From Candidatus Symbiothrix dinenymphae (GTDB lineage Bacteria > Bacteroidota > Bacteroidia > Bacteroidales > Azobacteroidaceae): 64,000 bases of DNA. The stretch's first letter is position 1. Every line of letters starts with the position of its first letter. The notes under the pieces were generated by a model. That model saw only the letters and a program-made list of their open reading frames with translations. It was not told the DNA's origin and ran no database searches. A program made the position numbers and the translations under genes. Below, in pieces: positions 50,568-58,859 of the stretch. Where the stretch lies: the NCBI GenBank assembly GCA_001417715.1, contig BBRT01000247.1:23355-87354 (forward strand). The letters are read 5' to 3'.

Positions 50568-52517
50568 TTATTGAACCACCTGTATTTTCGCAATCCATCC
50601 CCCACCCGACGCCATATTTATATTGACTTCATCACCTTTCTTAACGCCGGTTTTCACTTCCTTGGCGTAATCCACTGCTGTGGTGTTGGCGTTTATGCCG
50701 TCGCGGATGAGCTCTATTTGGTAGGTTTTGTCGGGTGACAAAAAGTCGAGCGTGAGGTTCAATTTGCGGGGCGTCCAGTCTGTGATGGCTGCCACATACC
50801 AATCGTTGCCATTTTTGCGTGCCAATGCCACATAATCGCCTACTGCACCATCAAGGGGTACTATGTCGTCCCATTCTACGGGGATTTTCAGCAAAAATTC
50901 CGTACATTCCCGATTCTGGTAGTACAATGGTTGGGCGTCGGACAGCATTTGCATGGGACTCTCGGTAATCACAGCCATTGCCAGTGAATGTGCCCGCGTA
51001 CCCTGTCCCATCGGCTTGTTGCCGTTTATCCTGAAATCTCCTTTGGTGGCATTGTTCATCGTACCCGGAATGTAGTCCATCGGTCCCGCTACATTACGGA
51101 TAAAAGGCAGAGTGCAGTGGTGGTCGGGATTGTCGTCGTGGCCTCCACCGCTAAATTCAAATTCAATCAATGCCTCTCGCGTGAGTACATTCGGGTAGGC
51201 GCGCCGCAAACCATCCGGACGATAAGCGCCATGAAAATCAATCACCATCTTGTATTCAGCACATCTTTCGGCGGCTTTCCAGTAGAAATCGACCATTTCC
51301 TGGTCAGAACGGTTCATAAAATCAATCTTTACGCCTTTGATACCCCATTGAGCAAATGTTTTCAGCGCTTTTTCCATCTGACCTGCAAAATGGTCATAAA
51401 TCACCCACAGCATCACGTCCACCCCTTTGGTCTGTGCATAACGCACCACCTCCGGAATATCCAATCCGGCAACGACTTGCGAAAGGTCTTCGCCCCTCGT
51501 CCATCCTAAATCGAACAAAAAGTACCGAATACCAAACTCATGGGCAAAATCAATCATATATTTGGCGGTTTCCGTATTGATGCCTGCCACAAAATCAACG
51601 CCGTAAATGCCTCGCCGCGACCACCAGTCAAAAGTAACCCAGCCGGGCTTTATCCACGAAGGGTCGGCTATTTTGCACTCCTCACCCAAAAGATACACCA
51701 ACTGATTCGCCAAAAGTTTCGTTTCTTTGTCCGCCACACCAAACACTTTCCACGGGAAACTGCGGGATGCTGTCGTTTGGGCAATATAATCCGCACTTTT
51801 AACCACATGGCGGCGGTCATACTGACTTCCTCGACTGTTATATTCAAGCGGATAGCCCCAATAATGGGGGGACAGTCCGGTGTCAGCCTTTTTGAGCCAC
51901 ATAACAGGATAATCCTTTGTGCCGGCTTCCATACACAGCACGAAATGACCGGCGACACTGACCAAAGCAGGCAAATTACCCATCTCGCCGGTTGTCATGT
52001 CGCCAATTTGCTCGGTCACGTAAGGGTTTTCAAAGGCACTGTTGAGATTGTCGTCTTTTTGAAAGGTAAGACGGGCACTGTCCGGAAAAATGAAATCCGC
52101 GTTATCACTCAACACCTTCATGTCGCCGGCGGCATCCGTCAGGAAACGATAGGCAAAACCTTCGTTGTAGAGCCGGAACTGAATTTTCGTTTTGTCGCCA
52201 AACTCAATGACGGCTTCATTGTAGCGTTCGGGAATGCTTGCCTTTTTTTCCTTGATAACAGGCTGCACAACGCGATTGACGGAATTTTTCTTCACCTTTT
52301 TGACGCGCTTGGTAGCAGGAAAATGCCCCTTGTCGGTGAGCATATCAATATTCCTGATTTCAAAAATAGTTGTATTCCCCGCCATCGCCTTGACGGAAAT
52401 GCTTTGGGAAACGTCAATACTCAGGACTAATGTCCCGTCGGGTGATGAAATTCTCGTTTCAGCCGCCCATAGTGGAAATGCGATACACGCAAAAAGTACA
52501 ATAAGATAATTTTTCAT
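50568..52517 (-). CDS. Glycoside hydrolase family 97, probably retaining alpha-galactosidase type
   Basis: A 649-aa secreted GH97 enzyme (signal peptide ending FPLWAAE). An N-terminal beta-super-sandwich is followed by the (beta/alpha)8 barrel (PGWVTFDWWSRRGIYGVDFV, IRYFLFDLGWT) and a C-terminal beta domain. In GVKIDFMNRSDQEM an Asp (about 399) sits where retaining alpha-galactosidases of the family have their nucleophile; inverting alpha-glucosidases such as SusB lack it. VLTREALIEFEFSGG (about 445-458) holds candidate acid residues. Starts 13 bases after the DUF1080 gene stop. The reading of alpha-galactoside as substrate is inference from the Asp. Confidence 0.9.
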   Translation of the reverse strand: MKNYLIVLFACIAFPLWAAETRISSPDGTLVLSIDVSQSISVKAMAGNTTIFEIRNIDMLTDKGHFPATKRVKKVKKNSVNRVVQPVIKEKKASIPERYNEAVIEFGDKTKIQFRLYNEGFAYRFLTDAAGDMKVLSDNADFIFPDSARLTFQKDDNLNSAFENPYVTEQIGDMTTGEMGNLPALVSVAGHFVLCMEAGTKDYPVMWLKKADTGLSPHYWGYPLEYNSRGSQYDRRHVVKSADYIAQTTASRSFPWKVFGVADKETKLLANQLVYLLGEECKIADPSWIKPGWVTFDWWSRRGIYGVDFVAGINTETAKYMIDFAHEFGIRYFLFDLGWTRGEDLSQVVAGLDIPEVVRYAQTKGVDVMLWVIYDHFAGQMEKALKTFAQWGIKGVKIDFMNRSDQEMVDFYWKAAERCAEYKMVIDFHGAYRPDGLRRAYPNVLTREALIEFEFSGGGHDDNPDHHCTLPFIRNVAGPMDYIPGTMNNATKGDFRINGNKPMGQGTRAHSLAMAVITESPMQMLSDAQPLYYQNRECTEFLLKIPVEWDDIVPLDGAVGDYVALARKNGNDWYVAAITDWTPRKLNLTLDFLSPDKTYQIELIRDGINANTTAVDYAKEVKTGVKKGDEVNINMASGGGWIAKIQVVQ

Positions 52518-52529
52518 ATATTTTATTAT

Positions 52530-53192
52530 TTACAGATTTTTTATTTTAATATTCCTGAACCATATAGTTGCGTTGCCATGCTTGCCTTGTAAGCCGATAA
52601 AACCTTTGGTCGCTAATTCGGCAAATGGTTTCGGTTGCCAAGACGGGATTTTCGTGCCATCGGGATTCTCCGTGCCTGATGTCCACTTGCTCATATCCAT
52701 TTGAGTGACTTTCTTGCCATTCAACTTGACCGTGATTTTTTGACCTCTGCAGGTGATTTGCATCGCGTTCCATTCACCAGGTTTGCGAACTACCTTTTGT
52801 TTGTTTGCTGCCAGATGTCCGAAAATGGCGCCGCATTGCCAATCCAAAGAGGAGGTGCTCCATTTTTCGCTGTAATCGTCTGCAATCTGAATTTCCACGG
52901 CATTGGGAATCCAGTTTTTCCGGTCTGTGCAATAAACTATCACACCGGAATTTGTTTCATGGTCATTTTTGAACTCCAACTCCAAAATGAAGTTTTCATA
53001 TTCGCTTGTTGACCAGATTTCCTTGTCCTTAGAGGCGGTCAAAACACCGTCGGAGAATGTCCATACGCATTTGTCATACTCGGCGTCCAAAAAATCCGCC
53101 CCGAATAAAGGCTTCCATCCACCTTTCCCTTCTACTGTAGCCGCTGTTGCAAAAACGGCTGCAAAAGCCAAAAATACTATTTTCTTGTTCAT
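52530..53192 (-). CDS. DUF1080 family (3-keto-disaccharide hydrolase-like) secreted protein
   Basis: A 220-aa protein with a signal peptide (VFLAFAAVFATAATVEG) and a single concanavalin-like beta-sandwich of the DUF1080/3-keto-disaccharide hydrolase family. Typical segments are GWKPLFGADFLDAEYDKCVW, the TSEYENFILELEFKND strand pair, NSGVIVYC, NAVEIQIADD, and GEWNAMQITCRGQKITVKLN, ending FIGLQGKHGNATIWFRNIKI. Characterised members act on 3-keto-glycosides made by Gfo/Idh dehydrogenases. The gene directly upstream is a Tat-exported Gfo/Idh enzyme (41 bases apart), which fits that pathway. Confidence 0.87.
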   Translation of the reverse strand: MNKKIVFLAFAAVFATAATVEGKGGWKPLFGADFLDAEYDKCVWTFSDGVLTASKDKEIWSTSEYENFILELEFKNDHETNSGVIVYCTDRKNWIPNAVEIQIADDYSEKWSTSSLDWQCGAIFGHLAANKQKVVRKPGEWNAMQITCRGQKITVKLNGKKVTQMDMSKWTSGTENPDGTKIPSWQPKPFAELATKGFIGLQGKHGNATIWFRNIKIKNL

Positions 53193-53232
53193 TGAATTTA
53201 TTTTTTTAATTAAAAACGATTTATTTGTTATT

Positions 53233-54582
53233 TCACCCCATTGCTTTAGGCTCTTTTCCTTGAATGGGAACTACGCCTTCGTGGTAATCGGGTAAGGGTC
53301 CTAATTTATATTCCGTCGGACCGTAGCGCAAATCGGAAGCTATAATTTCGTCCCATGTGATTACTTTGCCGGTGTAGGCTGCCACACGTCCCATAATGGT
53401 GATAAGCGTTGAATAGGCCAAATCTTCGGCCTGATTGACTTGCTTGTTCAGCCGTATGGATTCAACAAAGTGTACATGTTCCTGTTCGTACGGATTTTTT
53501 AAGGGACTGTTTTCATAATCGTACTTCCAAAGTGTATTTCCTTTATAGTCTGTAATTTGCACATTGTTGTTCCACAAAAAATTAACTATGCCCTTTGCGC
53601 CAAGTATCTGCACCGAAAAATTACCGTCGCAGCCGTCTATCTGCTTACCGGTGGCAAACAGACGTTTGCTGTCTCCGTAGTGATAGTCCACGCTCAGGTA
53701 GTCGTAGGTATCGCCAATCAGTCGGCGAGCGCGTCCTCCAACGCCAATGGCTTTGACCGGATGCTGTCCCATGAACCAGGTAGCGACATCGATGAAATGA
53801 ACTGTCTGGTCGGTAAAAAGCCCGCCACTGAGCCAGTTGATGTTGAACCAGTTGCGGAGGCAATATTCCATATCGCTCCATTCGGGACGTCTGTTTTTGA
53901 ACCACATGGCGCCCTGATGCCCGTGAGCCGTTGCAGAAATCAATTCGCCGATAATTCCGTTTTTTACCTGTACGTATGCTTCCCAGGTATCTCTGCGGTG
54001 GCGGCTACAGGTTCCGGTAACAACCGTCAAGCCTTTGGCTGTTGCTGCTTTGGCAGCGGCAAGCAGGGTACGCACGCCGATGGGGTCAACGGCACCGGGT
54101 TTTTCCATAAAGATATGTTTCCCTGCCTCTACAGCCGCTTTGAAATGTTCCGGACGAAAATGTTGCGGCGTACACAGGAGTACCACATCAATCTCCTTCA
54201 TCGCCAACACTTTTTTGAAAGCATCGAATCCTGTGAAGCAATTCGCATCTGCCACTTCATTGTTCCGACGCTCTTTCAATATTTTCCGGCAACTGTCTAT
54301 TCGGTCGGGAAATACATCCGCCAAGGCGACAATGGACAGATTAGGTCCTGCGGCAAGAAATTCAAGGGCGCCTCCCGTTCCGCGTCCCCCGCAGCCTATT
54401 AATGCTGCTTTCAGCGGTTTGCCGTCGGGGGCTTCTTTTGCAAAGGAAAACATGCCCAATTCTTCCGGCGTATAAATCTTTGCCTTGTCTCCGGCACAAG
54501 AGCTCAACGCTATTGCGGGGATGCCCAAACTCGTTCCTGCGCCAATGAGCGCTGTGTTTCTTAAAAAATCTCTTCTTTTCAT
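53233..54582 (-). CDS. Tat-exported Gfo/Idh/MocA-family oxidoreductase, PUL3
   Basis: A 449-aa NAD(P)-dependent oxidoreductase. Twin-arginine signal (MKRRDFLRNTALIGAGTSLG) with a Cys in IALSSCAGD that could be lipidated. Rossmann fold (KAALIGCGGRGTGGALEFLA), GKHIFMEKPGAVDPIGVRTL with the catalytic Lys, then WFNINWLSGGLFTDQTVHFI. It is the first enzyme gene after the AbiE cassette and is followed by DUF1080 and GH97. Likely role: oxidation of a glycoside at C3 for cleavage by DUF1080; inference from context. It is not close to the PUL1 Gfo/Idh protein. Confidence 0.9.
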   Translation of the reverse strand: MKRRDFLRNTALIGAGTSLGIPAIALSSCAGDKAKIYTPEELGMFSFAKEAPDGKPLKAALIGCGGRGTGGALEFLAAGPNLSIVALADVFPDRIDSCRKILKERRNNEVADANCFTGFDAFKKVLAMKEIDVVLLCTPQHFRPEHFKAAVEAGKHIFMEKPGAVDPIGVRTLLAAAKAATAKGLTVVTGTCSRHRRDTWEAYVQVKNGIIGELISATAHGHQGAMWFKNRRPEWSDMEYCLRNWFNINWLSGGLFTDQTVHFIDVATWFMGQHPVKAIGVGGRARRLIGDTYDYLSVDYHYGDSKRLFATGKQIDGCDGNFSVQILGAKGIVNFLWNNNVQITDYKGNTLWKYDYENSPLKNPYEQEHVHFVESIRLNKQVNQAEDLAYSTLITIMGRVAAYTGKVITWDEIIASDLRYGPTEYKLGPLPDYHEGVVPIQGKEPKAMG

Positions 54583-54620
54583 CTTAAATTTATTTATATG
54601 TTTATTTATAATTTTTACTT

Positions 54621-55634
54621 TTACTCACTTATATTTATTCTCTTCTGTAATTCTTCAATTCGCTGTATCAAAGTGTTAAACGATAATTTTTCGCCATATA
54701 TCATACTTTCAACCATTTCGTGGTAATCTTTTTCCCAAAATGGCAGTAAATCGGCAGGCGGTACAATTTTTATGTTTGCAGGATTATGTTTTTCATAATC
54801 AACGCCTCCCAAATGCGAAAACTTATCGCGGTGCGCCACAATTGTATTATACAAATTCTTGTCATGTAATGCATTTTGCGCATACTCTGTTCTTGCCAAT
54901 CGTTCAAGGTCGTACAAATGACGACTTAACCGTTCTACCCGCATTTTTTCCACAGGTCGCTGAAATTCTTCATGCAACAAAAAGACCTTTTCCAAAAAAG
55001 TACGCTCGGGATTGACTGTCGGAATGGTGATTGGTTGGTCGGAATAAGGTTTGTTGCTATACTCTTCGGACAATATTGTTCTGAAATTTCTTGGCGAATT
55101 AGGCTCTTTCAACGAGCGACTTCCGACTTCGACCAAAACGCCCGGTCGCAAATAGGCGTCTTGTTCCGTCAATTTTGGATAGTAGATTTCAACAATCAGC
55201 GGGTCCTGGTCGTGGTTGCTTACTTCCCGATATTTTACAATCACGTCCATAAAACCAACTTCTTTAAACTTTTCGTTGAGTTCAGGCGTAAATTTTGTGG
55301 TAAGAAACTCATAAGAAACATATCGTAATTTGTGAATTTCTTTTTTGCTCAATTCGCCCGCAAATCCCAGAAATTCTCTATCCAATGCCAAATCAATATC
55401 TTCACTGAATCGTTCAATGATGTTCCACGCTTTGCTGAGCGAAGTCCCGCCTTTGAACACCAAAGCGTTGGCATAAGGCATGGAAAAGATAAGCGACAAG
55501 GTATGCACCACCCACCAATCTTTTTCAATAGCCATCATTGGCAGTTTTAATTTATCGCTGATAACAGCGTAAAAATTTCGTTTATCTTCGTCAGACAACT
55601 GCAACCATTCTTTTACATGTGCAAAATCATTCAT
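54621..55634 (-). CDS. AbiEii-like nucleotidyltransferase toxin
   Basis: A 337-aa toxin of the AbiEii/DUF1814 family, a DNA polymerase beta-type nucleotidyltransferase fold. The motif is complete: ALVFKGGTSLSKAW (GGTS at 62-65) followed by RFSEDIDLAL with D79 and D81. AbiEii proteins act with an AbiEi antitoxin in type IV toxin-antitoxin systems that give phage resistance or replicon stability. The start overlaps the antitoxin stop by 4 bases. The pair lies inside PUL3, in the same orientation as the PUL genes, 39 bases before the Gfo/Idh gene. Confidence 0.9.
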   Translation of the reverse strand: MNDFAHVKEWLQLSDEDKRNFYAVISDKLKLPMMAIEKDWWVVHTLSLIFSMPYANALVFKGGTSLSKAWNIIERFSEDIDLALDREFLGFAGELSKKEIHKLRYVSYEFLTTKFTPELNEKFKEVGFMDVIVKYREVSNHDQDPLIVEIYYPKLTEQDAYLRPGVLVEVGSRSLKEPNSPRNFRTILSEEYSNKPYSDQPITIPTVNPERTFLEKVFLLHEEFQRPVEKMRVERLSRHLYDLERLARTEYAQNALHDKNLYNTIVAHRDKFSHLGGVDYEKHNPANIKIVPPADLLPFWEKDYHEMVESMIYGEKLSFNTLIQRIEELQKRINISE

Positions 55635-56236
55635 TTTTCAATTGTTTTCGGGGTGGATAATAACATTCTAATCCAAACAGGCGCTAACAGCAAATCGTGT
55701 TGCAAGTGTTTCGGATTTTCGTTTTGCAGCACTTTTTTGATGTGTTCGACTTCTTCGGCTGTGGCATTTCCTTTACCGATTGTACGTAATGCCTGAATAG
55801 CCAATTTACTGATTTCGCCAATTGCAGAAAGATTTTTCGCACTTGCTTTTTTGAACTTAATAGTTCCTTTGCCAATATTGATTATTCGTGCAGAAGCGTC
55901 CGTGTAATACACTACATTCATTGGAACTTGCGTAGTCAATCCCAATTTGTACATGGCATAACTGCCTGTCGGTACAATGCGTGCTTTGTCCCTCTCGGCA
56001 ATGGCAACGGCGATTTGGTCAATTGTAGGAAATACATTGCCAATGTGCTTACTTACAACCGGAAGCACATAAATACCGACGGCAACTCGATATAATTTAT
56101 CTTGTTTCACCAAGCGTTCCAATGCCTTATTAACAGCCTTGGGGTTGCCAAATTTAGCGAACGAATCTAAAAAAAACAGTCTTCCTCTATCTGCCCTTTT
56201 TACCTTCCTAAAAATCTTATTTTCAATGTATTCCAT
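55631..56236 (-). CDS. DUF6088 (AbiEi-like) antitoxin
   Basis: A 201-aa protein of the DUF6088 family, related to AbiEi antitoxins. N-terminal winged helix (LFFLDSFAKFGNPKAVNKAL, with KLYRVAVGIYVLP as wing), which would bind the operator. The middle (IVPTGSYAMYKLGLTTQVPM) and C-terminal part (KIKF-like FKKASAKNLSAIGEISKL) would contact or counteract the toxin. First gene of the cassette, behind two strong inverted repeats. Negative autoregulation is known for AbiEi and probable here. Confidence 0.85.
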   Translation of the reverse strand: MEYIENKIFRKVKRADRGRLFFLDSFAKFGNPKAVNKALERLVKQDKLYRVAVGIYVLPVVSKHIGNVFPTIDQIAVAIAERDKARIVPTGSYAMYKLGLTTQVPMNVVYYTDASARIINIGKGTIKFKKASAKNLSAIGEISKLAIQALRTIGKGNATAEEVEHIKKVLQNENPKHLQHDLLLAPVWIRMLLSTPKTIEK

Positions 56237-56255
56237 TCAAATTGAGTTTATATTT

Positions 56256-56286
56256 TTGTCGCAAATTTAGTAATAATTTGCGACAA
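56256..56286. promoter_or_regulatory. Inverted repeat in the AbiE leader (probable AbiEi operator)
   Basis: TTGTCGCAAATT (56256-56267) and AATTTGCGACAA (56275-56286) are a perfect 12-base inverted repeat with a 7-base spacer, 20 bases before the DUF6088 ATG. Confidence 0.65.
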
Positions 56287-56314
56287 GACAAAACTTTTGT
56301 CAGGTTGTCACAAA

Positions 56315-56360
56315 TTTGCACATTCAAATCACAAATGAATGATTTGAATGTGCAAAGATA
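56315..56360 (-). promoter_or_regulatory. 16-base inverted repeat overlapping the AbiE promoter
   Basis: TTTGCACATTCAAATC (56315-56330) and GATTTGAATGTGCAAA (56341-56356) are perfect complements around a 10-base spacer. The minus strand carries TATCTTTG at 56360-56353, so the repeat overlaps the -7 box. It could be a second operator, or also a terminator-like stem for the lipoprotein gene that ends at 56370; there is no U tract. Confidence 0.6.
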
Positions 56361-56369
56361 GTGAATTAT

Positions 56370-57602
56370 TTACAATTCTGTAATATTGTCGGAATAAAGC
56401 GTTACTTCGCCTAATTGTGTAATCTTGCTACTACCGGTTACGCCTTGCACTTCGGTTACCCGCACAATCAGATACCGAATGATTGCCGGATTGCCGGATG
56501 TAAACTCATTCGCAGCCGTGTAGAAAGAGGTACAGGGACCATCCGCCAACTTGAGCCACCCTTTCGCAAGGGCTTCCGCTTCCCATGCAGCACCACCATC
56601 TCCATTACTTGTCCTTGGCTCTGTTATTTCGGCTCCGGTCATGTCTGCGATGCCCCAAAACTGAACCGCTGTGGCTGACCACTGATTGTAGCCTGTAGGA
56701 TGCCAGAACTCAAATCGCGTTAAATGAGCCTTCACGCCCAAATCGAAAGTCAGGTGCATGGGAATGCCAAAGCCACTTGAAAACTCAGAATCAGCATTAA
56801 GAGATATACGGCCATTGAACAGATTTGCTGCATTTCCGCCGTATGTGGGTAGTGCATCGTTAGCCAGGAGCAACGGAGTGATTTTGGTTTTATCCAGCAT
56901 ATCATCCGCCGGAAAAGATTGCACGAGCCAATTGGTGTACATCATGTCGATAGCGCCTGCTTCGGGAATAACCGCCGTTCGCGATTTGATTTCGCCGCCA
57001 ATTTTCCAATTTGACAGTTCTATTGTCGTCGTGTCACCGGGTAACAGCAAGGTGTCCGTGCTTCCCGCTTTGTTTTCGTACACCACTTCAACGGCTTCCG
57101 CTGTTTCCGACACAGCCCATGAAAGTTCAATGACGGAGGGCATGAGAAAATTTATTTGGGATATCATATTCGCCTTCGCCGAGAGAATAAAACTGTTACC
57201 ATACACATTTCCATTACATTCCACATTCAATGAACTGTTGCCTTCCTTGTCATAGGTTTGTACAAAAATGCGGTAAGCGCCTTCACTCAATCCGTCTAAC
57301 ACTACCCGCATCGTGTCGGTTGCCTGCCAATTAGAGGCAGGCACTTGCAACGAATCCGTATCCGTTCCGTTTGTCCAGCGGAGCATGCAATATTCGGCGG
57401 CCTTCGCATACTGCATTATTCCTGTCACTTGCAAGCGGTTATGACCGCCATTGACCGTCAATAAATCGGCTTTGCCTGTATAAGTACGCTCTCCCCTGTC
57501 GAGGTATTGTTGTTGCATATCATTCAAATCCGCACAACCTGCGAGCGCGACCACATAGAGTGTCAACAATATAGTTCCTGTATTCATCAATATCTTTTTC
57601 AT
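56370..57602 (-). CDS. DUF4998 and discoidin-like surface lipoprotein, PUL3
   Basis: A 410-aa lipoprotein (TLYVVALAGC lipobox). DUF4998 domain (KADLLTVNGGHNRLQVTG, then MLRWTNGTDTDSLQVPAS and FVQTYDKEGNSS) followed by a second beta-sandwich and a discoidin-like C-terminus (MHLTFDLGVKAHLTRFEFWH, ending IRYLIVRVTEVQG). Same position as the 14392 gene in PUL1. The AbiE cassette now separates it from the PUL3 enzymes. No homopolymer tract. Confidence 0.85.
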   Translation of the reverse strand: MKKILMNTGTILLTLYVVALAGCADLNDMQQQYLDRGERTYTGKADLLTVNGGHNRLQVTGIMQYAKAAEYCMLRWTNGTDTDSLQVPASNWQATDTMRVVLDGLSEGAYRIFVQTYDKEGNSSLNVECNGNVYGNSFILSAKANMISQINFLMPSVIELSWAVSETAEAVEVVYENKAGSTDTLLLPGDTTTIELSNWKIGGEIKSRTAVIPEAGAIDMMYTNWLVQSFPADDMLDKTKITPLLLANDALPTYGGNAANLFNGRISLNADSEFSSGFGIPMHLTFDLGVKAHLTRFEFWHPTGYNQWSATAVQFWGIADMTGAEITEPRTSNGDGGAAWEAEALAKGWLKLADGPCTSFYTAANEFTSGNPAIIRYLIVRVTEVQGVTGSSKITQLGEVTLYSDNITEL

Positions 57603-57628
57603 ATTTTCTATTTTTTATGTTTATTATT

Positions 57629-58822
57629 TTATTGTATTGTTCCCCAGAAGGATATTTCACCAAAATTTGTCATTGACCTTCCCGACCAGGATTCCAAAAA
57701 TTCGAGCCGTACATATTGAACAGGGGCAGCATCAAGGGGAAATAAATACTCTTCTCCGTTTTTCATATAGTCCCAATCTTCATTAGAGACTTGTCCGAGA
57801 GGTAAACCGGATGGCTTAAAGGAATGGCACTCTCTGAGCAAAGTCCATCCTTCCATCACATCAGCCGCATTTCCCTGTCCCGGATCATCCAAGCGTCCGT
57901 AAACCTTATAATGCTTAGGCTCGGCATGCTGATAAAATGTAACTTCATGTGCCCGTTGCCATAGCTTGAAACGGCTTAGTTTGACAGAAACCCCCAAGTC
58001 AATCGTCAATCTGTGAGGGAGCGGTCCATCAAGTGTAGAACCATAGTTATCACCATCAGTAAATATGAGACCATCCCAAAGCCTTCCCACAGTACCACCA
58101 TAATTAGTCCATGATGGGTAATCGCCGGCTACGACTATGTGCCTGAATAATAGTTTGTCTAAATAATCCTCTCGCCATGGGGTGAGCGTAAAAAACACGG
58201 TATCGGAAATATTGTCCCATCTATCCCGTACATAAAGACCAAACCGATTTTCTGTATCGGGCAAGCCCCTGACCGCATACTGTCCCCCCGCCAATGGAGT
58301 ATACAGGGCGTCGTAGTCCAACATTTCCGTGCCGGTAGAATCGCGTGCCAACACATTGATAGAAACATCTTCCCTGTCTTCATTATCATAGGTGACCAAA
58401 AATCCGCCGAAATCAGTTGTATAGGTAAGGCTGTTCTTGATTTTTTGGACAGGCGGCGTTAATGGATTGATAGTGACTTCCATCGGTGCAGACGTTTTTT
58501 CCTGCCGGTTGACCACATACAGTTTCACCGTTCTTGCATTCGTATTGCCCAATCCTTTTATTGTCAAGGAATTGAGGTATGACGAAGCAATCACGTCTTT
58601 CTCTACGCCCTGCGAAGTCGTATAAACGGCTTTGACATACAAGGCGTCTGAATTGTCGGGGAGTTCGTAGGTAATGACGGCTCCACCTGCGATATTTTCC
58701 TTTACCTGCGCACTTTTCAGCGGCTCGGGAGCATTGCTGTCTCCGCCTGTCGGCGCGTGCTTAAATTCTTCACTGCAAGCGAAAAACGCCGACATCAAAA
58801 ATAAAATTCCAATCTTTTTCAT
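57629..58822 (-). CDS. DUF4959/DUF5126/DUF5000 surface lipoprotein, PUL3
   Basis: A 397-aa lipoprotein (LFLMSAFFAC lipobox). DUF4959-like part (AGGAVITYELPDNSDALYVK), DUF5126-like middle (FGGFLVTYDNEDREDVSINV) and DUF5000 discoidin-like end (HRLTIDLGVSVKLSRFKLWQ, then VQYVRLEFLESWSGRSMTNF). Follows SusD by 37 bases without a palindromic repeat, unlike in PUL1 and PUL2. Confidence 0.87.
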   Translation of the reverse strand: MKKIGILFLMSAFFACSEEFKHAPTGGDSNAPEPLKSAQVKENIAGGAVITYELPDNSDALYVKAVYTTSQGVEKDVIASSYLNSLTIKGLGNTNARTVKLYVVNRQEKTSAPMEVTINPLTPPVQKIKNSLTYTTDFGGFLVTYDNEDREDVSINVLARDSTGTEMLDYDALYTPLAGGQYAVRGLPDTENRFGLYVRDRWDNISDTVFFTLTPWREDYLDKLLFRHIVVAGDYPSWTNYGGTVGRLWDGLIFTDGDNYGSTLDGPLPHRLTIDLGVSVKLSRFKLWQRAHEVTFYQHAEPKHYKVYGRLDDPGQGNAADVMEGWTLLRECHSFKPSGLPLGQVSNEDWDYMKNGEEYLFPLDAAPVQYVRLEFLESWSGRSMTNFGEISFWGTIQ

Positions 58823-58859
58823 CTTTATCTATTTTTTTATTTGTTCATTAATCTGTTTA

